From positions 1 through 57,938 of IMG/VR virus record IMGVR_UViG_3300037189_011821: a DNA stretch of 57,938 nt; one strand, given 5' to 3'. A program made the translations under genes and the position numbers. Shown here in pieces: positions 50,120-57,091 of this stretch. Position 1 is the first letter of the stretch, and every line of letters begins with the position of its first letter. The stretch comes from a virus. A model generated the notes under the pieces. That model did not search any database. It was not told the origin of the DNA and saw only the letters and a program-made list of their open reading frames with translations.

Positions 50120-52270
50120 CTATGCGATACTATGAATATCAAGAATTCTTTTTCTTTCCTTATCAATACGAGCAGAACTAAATGAAGGTACTCTTGGAGC
50201 ACCAGGAGATCCTGGAATATTTACATTCTGTGCTCCAGAACTACTTACGGTTCTTACAACTACAGATGGTTTTGATGGTGGAGAAATATTTTTAAGATTG
50301 GTTGGTGTTTTTGATAACTTAGCTGGAACCATTCCACCTTTAGCATACTTAGGTTCCTTTGCTTGTGCTGGAGGAGAAACAATAGAACTAGCCTTACCAA
50401 TCATCGAAGAAAAACCAGAAGAAAGTCTATCAAATAAATTTGGTTGTTGTTTTGGTTTTGATGCTACCATTGTGGGTTGCTTCACTTTAGTCAAATCAGA
50501 AGGACCCGTACTCAGTAGTTTTCTCTCTTCATTAATTCTTGAAAGTGCTGGACCACCTCTGGTGGTATTTCTAGATGCCTCACTCATATTTCCAGCAATT
50601 AATGCTTTGGAAAACTTTGGATATGGACCCATAGGATCAATAGAATTTGGACCTGCATTATAAAGAAAAGAGACAACTGTTCCCTGTTGCTGGGGAGACA
50701 TCTTATTCCATAAAGGAAGTTTAGATTTTGCTAGTGGAATAAGTTGAGAAAGATGTCTAGTTAGAAGATTATCTGCTGCTGTTTTTGTGATTGGAGGATC
50801 ACCCATTTTAACCTTCTTAGAACCTTTCAATAGGTTATCATAATAAGTTGCTCCCCATCCAATAGTAGGAACATTAACACTATCTAAGTATGGATAAATT
50901 TTGGTTGAATTTGAAACATTTTTATATTCGGGACTCTTTACTGAAACATAATAATTTTGTCCTGGTCTTAATGAAGATAATGCTTCGTGATTCTTAATCA
51001 TATCACCAGCATAACCTATTAACCCACCACCAGCAGCATAAGGAACTCCACTAATCATCTTAGGTCTATTTGTTCCACCACCAGCAGCATTCATAGACTC
51101 CAGCGTATCTACTCCATACTTTTGAACTGCCCCACGAGACATAACAAATTCGCCATCACTCAACATCGCAGGTATCTTATCAACTCCTTTTTGACCCTTT
51201 ATGTGACCAGGACCTCCACCATAAAATCCAAATAACTTTTTAAGGTTTGCTAACCCACCACCAGAAAACGTAGGGGTTTTGGGTTTTTCTTCCTTTCCTC
51301 CACCAACAAATTTTTCAATACCACTACTTAATGCCATAGTGGTTCCAACAGTCGTTGCTACTTGTAACCCAGCAGCAACTAATCTTCCACCACGACCACC
51401 AAGAAATCTTGCTGCTCCTTTTGCGCCAAGCATACTGGCAACAACTTGAAGCAACTTTCGTGTACCAAAAAATACCAGTTTGGTAAATCCACCAACAAAC
51501 TTACCAAGACCAGTACCAAACCTTAAGTAAAGTGCTAAGAGTTTAGGCCAATGGTCACCAAAGAATCTGAATAAAGAATCGATTTTCTTTTTATTTGCTG
51601 GATCGGCAAACCAGTCTAAAAGTTTGAGGAATACTTTTCCCCAAAAGATTGCCATAAAGAAATCAATAATTCTTGATAATAATGATTTAATAGGAGCAAT
51701 AACTCTCTCTGCCGCTTTGATAGCAAACTTAAAACCTTTTTCTAAATTTGATTCTGCGACTGCTCTTTTAGCATTCTCTGCTTCTTTTCTAGATCTCTCA
51801 GTAGCGTCTTTTTGTGATTTGTTTTGCTGTGTTAAATTCTTAATAATCTCCGCAAGAAGATCTTTAATCTCAACAAAATCATCTCCTCCAGTCATCTTAT
51901 CGACCGCAGAAGGAAGAGCAAGTGGTCTGATACCTGTAAGAAGTTTTTTCTTGCCCAAGTTCATACCAACAGCAGTTCCCTTTTTGAAACTTGCTGCTGT
52001 AATTTTTTTAACTTTAAATCTACCGCTTTTACCCTTTATTCTTTTCCATTCATATGTGACCATTTCAATTTCTTCTGTAGGCATCGATGTTTTGGGCATC
52101 CTACCCTTTACCATCGCTTCCTTTAAAAGAGAAGAATATGTGTCATAATCAATATCAAAAACATCTTCTAACCCAAGTAATCTTAATATCCTTTCATCAA
52201 TTTTCTCATTGACTAAGGCACGACCATTCTTCGCTTTTGAGGGTACAATACTAGAAGAACTGATTGCCAT
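50120..52270 (-). CDS. Tape-measure-like protein with GH24 lysozyme domain, 716 aa
   Basis: N-terminal 200 residues are helical and charged; 200-330 has amphipathic helices (LLSRIIDFFMAIFWGKVFLK, FGTGLGKFVGGFTKLVFFGT). The motif KGVDKIPAMLSDGEFVMSRG (around 368-388) is common in tape-measure proteins. Residues 427-590 form a T4-type lysozyme: NHEAL (catalytic Glu near 431), YLDSVNVPTIGWGATYYD, LSPQQQ-like MSPQQQGTVVSFLYNAGPNS and SRINEERKLL. The C-terminus is Pro/Ser-rich. It follows the G/GT-like chaperone genes, the canonical tape-measure position. Confidence 0.8.
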   Translation of the reverse strand: MAISSSSIVPSKAKNGRALVNEKIDERILRLLGLEDVFDIDYDTYSSLLKEAMVKGRMPKTSMPTEEIEMVTYEWKRIKGKSGRFKVKKITAASFKKGTAVGMNLGKKKLLTGIRPLALPSAVDKMTGGDDFVEIKDLLAEIIKNLTQQNKSQKDATERSRKEAENAKRAVAESNLEKGFKFAIKAAERVIAPIKSLLSRIIDFFMAIFWGKVFLKLLDWFADPANKKKIDSLFRFFGDHWPKLLALYLRFGTGLGKFVGGFTKLVFFGTRKLLQVVASMLGAKGAARFLGGRGGRLVAAGLQVATTVGTTMALSSGIEKFVGGGKEEKPKTPTFSGGGLANLKKLFGFYGGGPGHIKGQKGVDKIPAMLSDGEFVMSRGAVQKYGVDTLESMNAAGGGTNRPKMISGVPYAAGGGLIGYAGDMIKNHEALSSLRPGQNYYVSVKSPEYKNVSNSTKIYPYLDSVNVPTIGWGATYYDNLLKGSKKVKMGDPPITKTAADNLLTRHLSQLIPLAKSKLPLWNKMSPQQQGTVVSFLYNAGPNSIDPMGPYPKFSKALIAGNMSEASRNTTRGGPALSRINEERKLLSTGPSDLTKVKQPTMVASKPKQQPNLFDRLSSGFSSMIGKASSIVSPPAQAKEPKYAKGGMVPAKLSKTPTNLKNISPPSKPSVVVRTVSSSGAQNVNIPGSPGAPRVPSFSSARIDKERKRILDIHSIA

Positions 52271-52430
52271 TAGATTGCTGTTGTTTTAGTTTTTCTTCTT
52301 CAAGATGCTGTTGTAATAAAGCAATATAGATGTCTCTTTCCCAAGGCATCATATTTTCAATCTCTGTCAAAGAATATTTATGATACTGCATCAAAGCAAA
52401 ATTAAGACGGAAATAACTCTCCAAGTCCAT
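52251..52430 (-). CDS. Small frame in -1 register of the gp26-like gene; probable frameshift extension
   Basis: From an in-frame ATG at 52428-52430 this reads 59 codons: MDLESYFRLNFALMQYHKYS, LTEIENMMPWERDIYIALLQ, then a Glu/Lys/Gln-rich tail, ending within the tape-measure gene start. The N-F-A-L...L.EIE.M.PWER.IY..LL.QH pattern is that of phage tail assembly chaperone C-terminal partners. The ATG has no ribosome site. The frame is open upstream in the -1 register through the slippery site at 52448-52454, so it is most likely expressed as an extension: the fusion would have 303 residues (238 shared + 65). Confidence 0.75.
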   Translation of the reverse strand: MDLESYFRLNFALMQYHKYSLTEIENMMPWERDIYIALLQQHLEEEKLKQQQSNGNQFF

Positions 52431-52454
52431 ATGGACTAGGGCTATGCGAAAAAA
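52421..52454 (-). promoter_or_regulatory. Probable programmed -1 frameshift site (recoding signal)
   Basis: On the minus strand the last codons of the gp26-like gene contain T TTT TTC (52448-52454), a standard -1 slippery heptamer in the correct phase, 3 nt before the zero-frame GCA TAG. After a 7-nt spacer there is a stem CC.AGTCC-ATAT-GGACT.GG (7 pairs around one T/T mismatch, 52421-52440). After slipping, the -1 frame has no stop until 52251. Confidence 0.8.
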
Positions 52455-53161
52455 CTTACTAACCCTTCTAAAACAACTTCACTCTCAACTTGAGTTTTTG
52501 GATTGGTCACGGAAATCTTATGAGAAAGTTTCGGCATAGTCTCAAAGAACTTTTCAATCTCTTTGAATTGTGCTGAATTCATTTGCTCTAAAAACTCAAC
52601 AAGTTCTTTTTTAGTCACATCAGCAGCAGCCCATACTTCATCTTCTGTATAAATCTTATCAATACAGGATGCAATTAGATCAAAGGATTGATCCATCGCA
52701 CTCGTATCATTAAAATCAAAATTGTTTTTAATGAATTGGTCTAATGAAGGATATTTCATTTCCATCATAATACTAGAATCAACCTTAATTCTATTACTAT
52801 GCTCTTCATTCTTTTGAACTTTGATATCATCTAGGTTCAAAGTAACTTTGGTAGTCGTTGTTTCATCGTCAGGGCAGATAATATTAACTTCTAGTTCTTC
52901 TCCAACTGCCTTACCACGAAGGTTAAGAAACAAGTATTCAATATCAAATGTCGGAAGTGTCTCTACTTTAATTCCCTTTGTAAGAACACAGTTTTTAATT
53001 ACATTTTTGATTGCGGTAGTAATCTGTTTTGTATCTTCACTTTCTAATGCGATAACTAAAACCTTCTCTTCTTTTACAAGAAAAGGTCTATAGTTTATTG
53101 TCTGTCCAGTTGATGGCAATTCCAACTCATATGTTGGTGTGGAGATCTTTGGTAAAGGCAT
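52442..53161 (-). CDS. 26: gp26-like baseplate hub / tail assembly chaperone protein, 239 aa
   Basis: The N-terminus (PTYELELPSTGQTINYRPFL, VKEEKVLVIALE) is the signature of the T4 gp26 (T4_baseplate) family: LPSTG near residue 16, a VKEEK motif and then a hydrophobic LLxALE segment. FDIEYLFLNLRGKAVGE near 90 is also typical. Length is somewhat above T4 gp26 (208). Ends LEGLVSFFA. It lies between a tube-like gene and the tape-measure gene, the classical position of the tail assembly chaperone G. Expression of a longer GT-like product by -1 frameshifting is predicted from its 3' end. The ATG has only a weak SD. Confidence 0.8.
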   Translation of the reverse strand: MPLPKISTPTYELELPSTGQTINYRPFLVKEEKVLVIALESEDTKQITTAIKNVIKNCVLTKGIKVETLPTFDIEYLFLNLRGKAVGEELEVNIICPDDETTTTKVTLNLDDIKVQKNEEHSNRIKVDSSIMMEMKYPSLDQFIKNNFDFNDTSAMDQSFDLIASCIDKIYTEDEVWAAADVTKKELVEFLEQMNSAQFKEIEKFFETMPKLSHKISVTNPKTQVESEVVLEGLVSFFA

Positions 53162-53188
53162 AATGTCTTATAGATGCTTCAGTTTGAT

Positions 53189-53196
53189 TATTTATC
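53189..53196 (-). promoter_or_regulatory. Late-type promoter (GATAAATA)
   Basis: Minus-strand GATAAATA at the stop of the 289-aa gene, 27 nt before the gp26-like ATG. One mismatch to the T4 late consensus. Confidence 0.5.
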
Positions 53197-54064
53197 AGGG
53201 GCCAAATATACTTCTCTCAGCAAAAGTTACTCTACCTACACCAGGGAGACCTGCTTCAACTCTTCTATCAACAGTATTGCCTGATGAATTTGCTGCAAAA
53301 TCAGGAACTCCACCAACATTAAATTGTGGGTTTTGAAACGTTGGATTATTTTGAAAATTATATCCATTAGCAATTGCTTGTTGTTGAGGATCACTCACAT
53401 ATTCTGGTACAAGTGAAACCTCAGAATTATTTTCAGGAGTAATAACGTATCTAATATAAGTCATAGATACAGTACATTTTAATAAACTTGAAGCATCATA
53501 AGAAACAGGCATTGATTGAATGCTAATTGGATAACTCTTAATAAATTCATAGGTTATGCTGTTTCCGCCAATATCAATATCTTTTTCAAACTTTGTAACT
53601 TTCAATCCCTGTGCAACATATGTGTTTGGATACCTAACTCTATAAAAATATTTTTCATCTCTGGATCCAACATTACCTCTCATTCTAGTATCATAGGCAA
53701 CACTTTCTCCACAAATATATTTAATCCATCCTTCAAAAAACAAAATTGGCAAATATTTCTCAGCATCAACATAAAAAGTAAAATCTATCCTATCATCATA
53801 AATTCTTCTGTGAGCATGTCTTTCAGTAACTCCAGTAAAATCATTATTAATTTCTAAAGTCGCTAATGAAGATCCTGGTAAAGATACTTCAGAACACAAT
53901 AAATTTAATTTATCTTGATCAACCAAAGACATCTTAAGAGTATTACTTTTAGAAAATACCGATTTTACTTCATTTGGAATAGGAATTTGAACCGCAAAAT
54001 GAGAAGTTAATGCGGGTCTAAGTAAATTAGATTTAATATTAGAGACTGACCTTGCCTTAGGCAT
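53195..54064 (-). CDS. Tail-tube/baseplate-tube-like protein (gp54-type), 289 aa
   Basis: MPKARSVSNIKSNLLRPALT and HFAVQIPIP, then LCSEVSLPGSSLATLEINND, YDDRIDFTFYVDAEKYLPIL, and FEGWIKYICGE form the tube-protein pattern (CxxxxLPG, then an edge strand, then RxxxDWxVxFxxD-like) of gp19/gp54-type proteins. TYEFIKSYPISIQSMPVSYD matches the C-terminal beta strands of that fold. At 289 aa it is longer than gp19 (163) and near gp54 (320), so a tail-tube initiator is the best guess. No ribosome site is seen; a TTTATAAATG element abuts the ATG, so leaderless or very short-leader expression is possible. Confidence 0.6.
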   Translation of the reverse strand: MPKARSVSNIKSNLLRPALTSHFAVQIPIPNEVKSVFSKSNTLKMSLVDQDKLNLLCSEVSLPGSSLATLEINNDFTGVTERHAHRRIYDDRIDFTFYVDAEKYLPILFFEGWIKYICGESVAYDTRMRGNVGSRDEKYFYRVRYPNTYVAQGLKVTKFEKDIDIGGNSITYEFIKSYPISIQSMPVSYDASSLLKCTVSMTYIRYVITPENNSEVSLVPEYVSDPQQQAIANGYNFQNNPTFQNPQFNVGGVPDFAANSSGNTVDRRVEAGLPGVGRVTFAERSIFGP

Positions 54065-54065
54065 T

Positions 54066-54073
54066 TATAAATA
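54066..54073 (+). promoter_or_regulatory. Late promoter, full T4 consensus TATAAATA
   Basis: Plus-strand TATAAATA in the divergent region, 33 nt before the head-completion gene ATG. It drives the plus-strand block ending at 57091. Confidence 0.75.
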
Positions 54074-54106
54074 CTTTTTGACTTTATATATTATGTAGTA
54101 AGGATA

Positions 54107-54550
54107 ATGGCAGAAAGTATTAAAAGTATCTACAAACCATCCTATCCCCAAAAGTACCTTGGAAATCCAAACAATATTATTTGTAGAAGTAGTTGGGAAA
54201 GAAAATTTTGCCACTGGTGTGATTTGAATCCAAATATTATTGCTTGGGGTTCGGAAGAGATTCGGATCAAATACTATGACCCAGTAAAACAAAAAGTGAG
54301 AAATTATTTCCCAGATTTTATTATTAAAGTCAAAGAACAGTCTGGAGAGATAAAGAAGTATATCGTAGAAATCAAACCCAAAAAAGAAACGGTTGCACCA
54401 AAACCAAGATCAAGAACAACAAAATCATATCTTCACGAAGTTTATACTTATGCAACTAATCAAGCAAAGTGGAAGGCAGCACAAGAATTTTGCGAGGACA
54501 ATATGATTGGATTTAAGATTATTACAGAACAAGAATTAGGTATCAAATAA
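54107..54550 (+). CDS. 4: gp4-type head completion nuclease-like protein, 147 aa
   Basis: The motif CRSSWERKFCHWCD and the later NYFPDFIIKV...KKYIVEIKPK give a PD-(D/E)xK nuclease site: Glu31, Asp70, Glu88 and Lys90. This is the T4 gp4 (head completion, TnsA-like) family; T4 gp4 has about 150 residues. In T4 it acts on packaged DNA heads before tail joining. The gene is the first plus-strand unit, behind a full late consensus, with AAGGA close to the ATG. Stop and next ATG overlap by one base (TAATG). Confidence 0.85.
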   Translation: MAESIKSIYKPSYPQKYLGNPNNIICRSSWERKFCHWCDLNPNIIAWGSEEIRIKYYDPVKQKVRNYFPDFIIKVKEQSGEIKKYIVEIKPKKETVAPKPRSRTTKSYLHEVYTYATNQAKWKAAQEFCEDNMIGFKIITEQELGIK

Positions 54551-54945
54551 TGGCAGAAGGTTTTGGGAAGTATGTAGAAAAAACATCTACCACTCAAAGA
54601 ATGAGAGATCTTCTTAAAAAAATTGATAAGTCTAAAACATCAGATCCAGAAGACCTAATGTTATTAATCTTAGATTCTCTAAGGAAAGAAGTACTATATC
54701 CAGAACCAGGAAAGTTTTACACATTCATTTACAATCCAAAAACACCTGATATTGAATATGATCAACATCCATTGATTGCATGTACTGAACTTTACAACTG
54801 GGGATTTAAGGCAATCAACTTTCATTGGAGACAATCAAGAAACTACACTTGGGAAGAAATTGCTGGCAAACTTCATGTTGTAGAATATAATGAGTTGGAT
54901 GAGATGCTCTCAATACCTTATGCAAAATTCCGTCTAAATAAATAA
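54550..54945 (+). CDS. Cyanophage T4-like structural/hypothetical protein, 131 aa
   Basis: Starts MAEGFGKYVEKTSTTQRMRD with helical LMLLILDSLRKEVLYPEPGK, then FYTFIYNPKTPDIEYDQHPL and NWGFKAINFHWRQSRNYTWE. The FYxFxYxPKTxxxxYDxHPL then NxHWRxxRxYTWxE pattern is one I associate with a conserved protein beside gp4 and gp48 in T4-like cyanophages. It may be a baseplate or neck component; no assigned function. Translationally coupled to gp4. Confidence 0.65.
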   Translation: MAEGFGKYVEKTSTTQRMRDLLKKIDKSKTSDPEDLMLLILDSLRKEVLYPEPGKFYTFIYNPKTPDIEYDQHPLIACTELYNWGFKAINFHWRQSRNYTWEEIAGKLHVVEYNELDEMLSIPYAKFRLNK

Positions 54946-54953
54946 AAACTCCT

Positions 54954-54961
54954 TATAAATG
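54954..54961 (+). promoter_or_regulatory. Possible late promoter (TATAAATG)
   Basis: Plus-strand TATAAATG, one mismatch, 56 nt before the gp48 start. A CTAAATA also overlaps the end of the 131-aa gene at 54934-54940. Confidence 0.4.
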
Positions 54962-55017
54962 TCTCACACTCTACAAAAAACTGAGATGATTCTTCCTGTA
55001 GTAAGGAGGAAGGTTTG

Positions 55018-56394
55018 ATGGCAGTTGGTCAGCAGTGGACATCTGATGGAGAAAAAACAGGTACAAGTGATCCATTTAGAGTAAACCTTGGTGATGTGGA
55101 AACAACATACACGGTAAAAACTGAAGTAAACATTACAGGTTCCACACCAAATTCTCCAGGAAACGTAAGTCAATCAAAATTAACTTTACAAGATACTGTT
55201 CCTGGAAGAAGTGGAACAGAAGTAAGAGCACTAGCAACATCAACTGATGGTGGAAAAACTTGGATTCCAGAAAAAGATTCTCAAGGAAAATCACTATTAG
55301 ATTCAACTCAACTTGCTGCTCTATATCCAGGAAACAAATTATATACGGCAACAAGAAGTGCTGCAAAAATTGATGCAAAATTAAAAGGAGCTTCGGATAA
55401 ACAAATACAACAACTAGATAATGGAAATGCTGCATCTACTCCTTCAGCGGGAATATCAACAAGTGCATCTGGTCCAAGCGAAGCACAAAAGAACCTACTA
55501 GAGTCCGAAAGTAAAGATATACTCCAAAGACAAAGTTATGAAAGTGTAGTTTATCCGATAGGATTGGACGCAGCCTTACAAGACTGTATAAAATTTTCAA
55601 TCGTACAATACAAACAATCGGGTCTCAAAGAATTTGGTCAACAAGATAATAATTTGAGAATTGTGTCTGTTAATCGGGGAAACCCAACTATAAAAGGTAG
55701 AGAAAAACAAATATTAGCAACTATAGTATTACCAATACCGGGAGGAATTCAAGATACGAATCAAGTCAATTGGTCAGATACCAACTTTAACCCGCTGATG
55801 CAAGGTCTAGGATCTTTAGTACAAACTGCTATTCAAGGTGAAGATGTATCAGCAAATGCTCAACGACAACTAGATGCTGCTGCGGCCGCTAAGAATGAAC
55901 TAAGAAAAGGAGTAATAACATCATTCACTGAAAGTGCTCTACAAACAAGTGGTGTTATGCAGAGACAATTTGGAACTATCATCAATCCCAATATGGAGTT
56001 GCTATTCAACTCACCATACCTTCGCACATTTAGTTTTAGTTTCAAACTCTCACCACGTTCATCTGAGGAGGCAGTTATAGTTAAAAAAACTATAAGAAAC
56101 TTCAAACAAGCGATGTCAGTAAAAAAATCTGCTTCTTCTTTCTTATTACAAACACCCCATACTTTTGCCATCTCTTATATTTTTCAAAACCAACAACATC
56201 CATACTTAAATAAATTTAAAGAGTGTGCTCTAACAAGTTGTAGTGTAAATTACACCCCAGAAGGAAACTATATGTCATTCGATGATTCCAACCAACCATC
56301 TATGGTTTCTTATCAACTTGATCTACAATTTCAAGAACTTGAACCTCTTTATGATAATGATTATGGAGATGATTACAATAACATAGGTTACTAA
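55018..56394 (+). CDS. 48: gp48-type baseplate tail tube cap, 458 aa
   Basis: Residues 315-360 carry the gp48 signature: NPNMELLFNSPYLRTFSFSF, KLSPRSSEEA, then IRNFKQAM. After it, PHTFAISYIF, YLNKFKECALTSCSVNYTPE and QLDLQFQELEPLYDNDY complete the tube-like fold. The ATG at 55018-55020 is chosen (a TTG precedes it) because AGGAGG lies 8 nt upstream. The first 150 residues are an unrelated Thr/Ser-rich region. gp48 caps the baseplate and starts the tail tube; neighbours gp4 and gp53 fit the assembly set. Residue numbers are approximate. Confidence 0.85.
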   Translation: MAVGQQWTSDGEKTGTSDPFRVNLGDVETTYTVKTEVNITGSTPNSPGNVSQSKLTLQDTVPGRSGTEVRALATSTDGGKTWIPEKDSQGKSLLDSTQLAALYPGNKLYTATRSAAKIDAKLKGASDKQIQQLDNGNAASTPSAGISTSASGPSEAQKNLLESESKDILQRQSYESVVYPIGLDAALQDCIKFSIVQYKQSGLKEFGQQDNNLRIVSVNRGNPTIKGREKQILATIVLPIPGGIQDTNQVNWSDTNFNPLMQGLGSLVQTAIQGEDVSANAQRQLDAAAAAKNELRKGVITSFTESALQTSGVMQRQFGTIINPNMELLFNSPYLRTFSFSFKLSPRSSEEAVIVKKTIRNFKQAMSVKKSASSFLLQTPHTFAISYIFQNQQHPYLNKFKECALTSCSVNYTPEGNYMSFDDSNQPSMVSYQLDLQFQELEPLYDNDYGDDYNNIGY

Positions 56395-56395
56395 A

Positions 56396-57091
56396 ATGGC
56401 AAATCCATACTTCAGACAACTACCATCTTTTGAATATGTAAGCAGACTTCCTGATGCTAAGATAGGTGATTATATAGAAGTTAAAAACCTTTTTAAAAGA
56501 GGTAACATTCGTCCTGATATTTTTCAAAATGTAGCGTTCTTTGAAAAATATAAAATAGAAGGAGATGACCGTCCTGATAACGTTGCCTTTAAAGTCTATG
56601 ATGACTCAACTTTAGACTGGGTAATTCTTCTTTCAAATAATATTGTAAACATCCAAACAGAGTGGCCATTAACTCAGAATTCCTTTGATACTTATTTAAG
56701 AGAAAAATACGGAGTTGGATTAACCACAGAAGAAGATATCTATAATAATATCTACAACGGAATACATCACTACGAAACTGCTGAAGTTAAAAACAGTCAG
56801 GGAGTAGTTATCGTTCCAGCGGGACTAGAAGTTCCAGAAGATTATTCAATAAGTTTCTATGACTACTTTATTGATAGTCAAGTAGATACAGGAATTATTT
56901 CAGTTCCAGTAACCAACTATGAGTATGAAGAAAAATTAGAAAATAATAAGAGAAACATATATGTTCTTAAAACAAGATATCTTAATATTATCTTAAATGA
57001 TATTAAAGATATGATGGAATACAAAGAAGGGTCCAGTCAATATAAGACTGAGACCCTTAAACGTGCTGATGATATCAGACTTTATTCTTGA
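56396..57091 (+). CDS. 53: gp53 baseplate wedge protein, 231 aa
   Basis: Residues 35-110 align with T4 gp53: KYKIEGDDRPDNVAFKVYD, LDWVILLSNNIVNIQTEWPL and FDTYLREKYG correspond to the T4 segment with RPEELANAIYG and YWVLLMCND. In T4 gp53 connects wedge subunits through gp7/gp25. It begins one base after the gp48 stop. The stop TGA abuts the gp32 stop on the other strand within TGATCA. Confidence 0.85.
   Translation: MANPYFRQLPSFEYVSRLPDAKIGDYIEVKNLFKRGNIRPDIFQNVAFFEKYKIEGDDRPDNVAFKVYDDSTLDWVILLSNNIVNIQTEWPLTQNSFDTYLREKYGVGLTTEEDIYNNIYNGIHHYETAEVKNSQGVVIVPAGLEVPEDYSISFYDYFIDSQVDTGIISVPVTNYEYEEKLENNKRNIYVLKTRYLNIILNDIKDMMEYKEGSSQYKTETLKRADDIRLYS

Noticed and set aside
51624-52148. A 174-codon plus-strand frame
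   Set aside because: Antisense to the 716-aa tape-measure-like gene, whose lysozyme and tape-measure motifs show the minus strand is coding.
55884-55893. GC-rich 8-mer in the gp48 gene
   Set aside because: It lies in a run of Ala codons (about residues 290-296) and is explained by coding.
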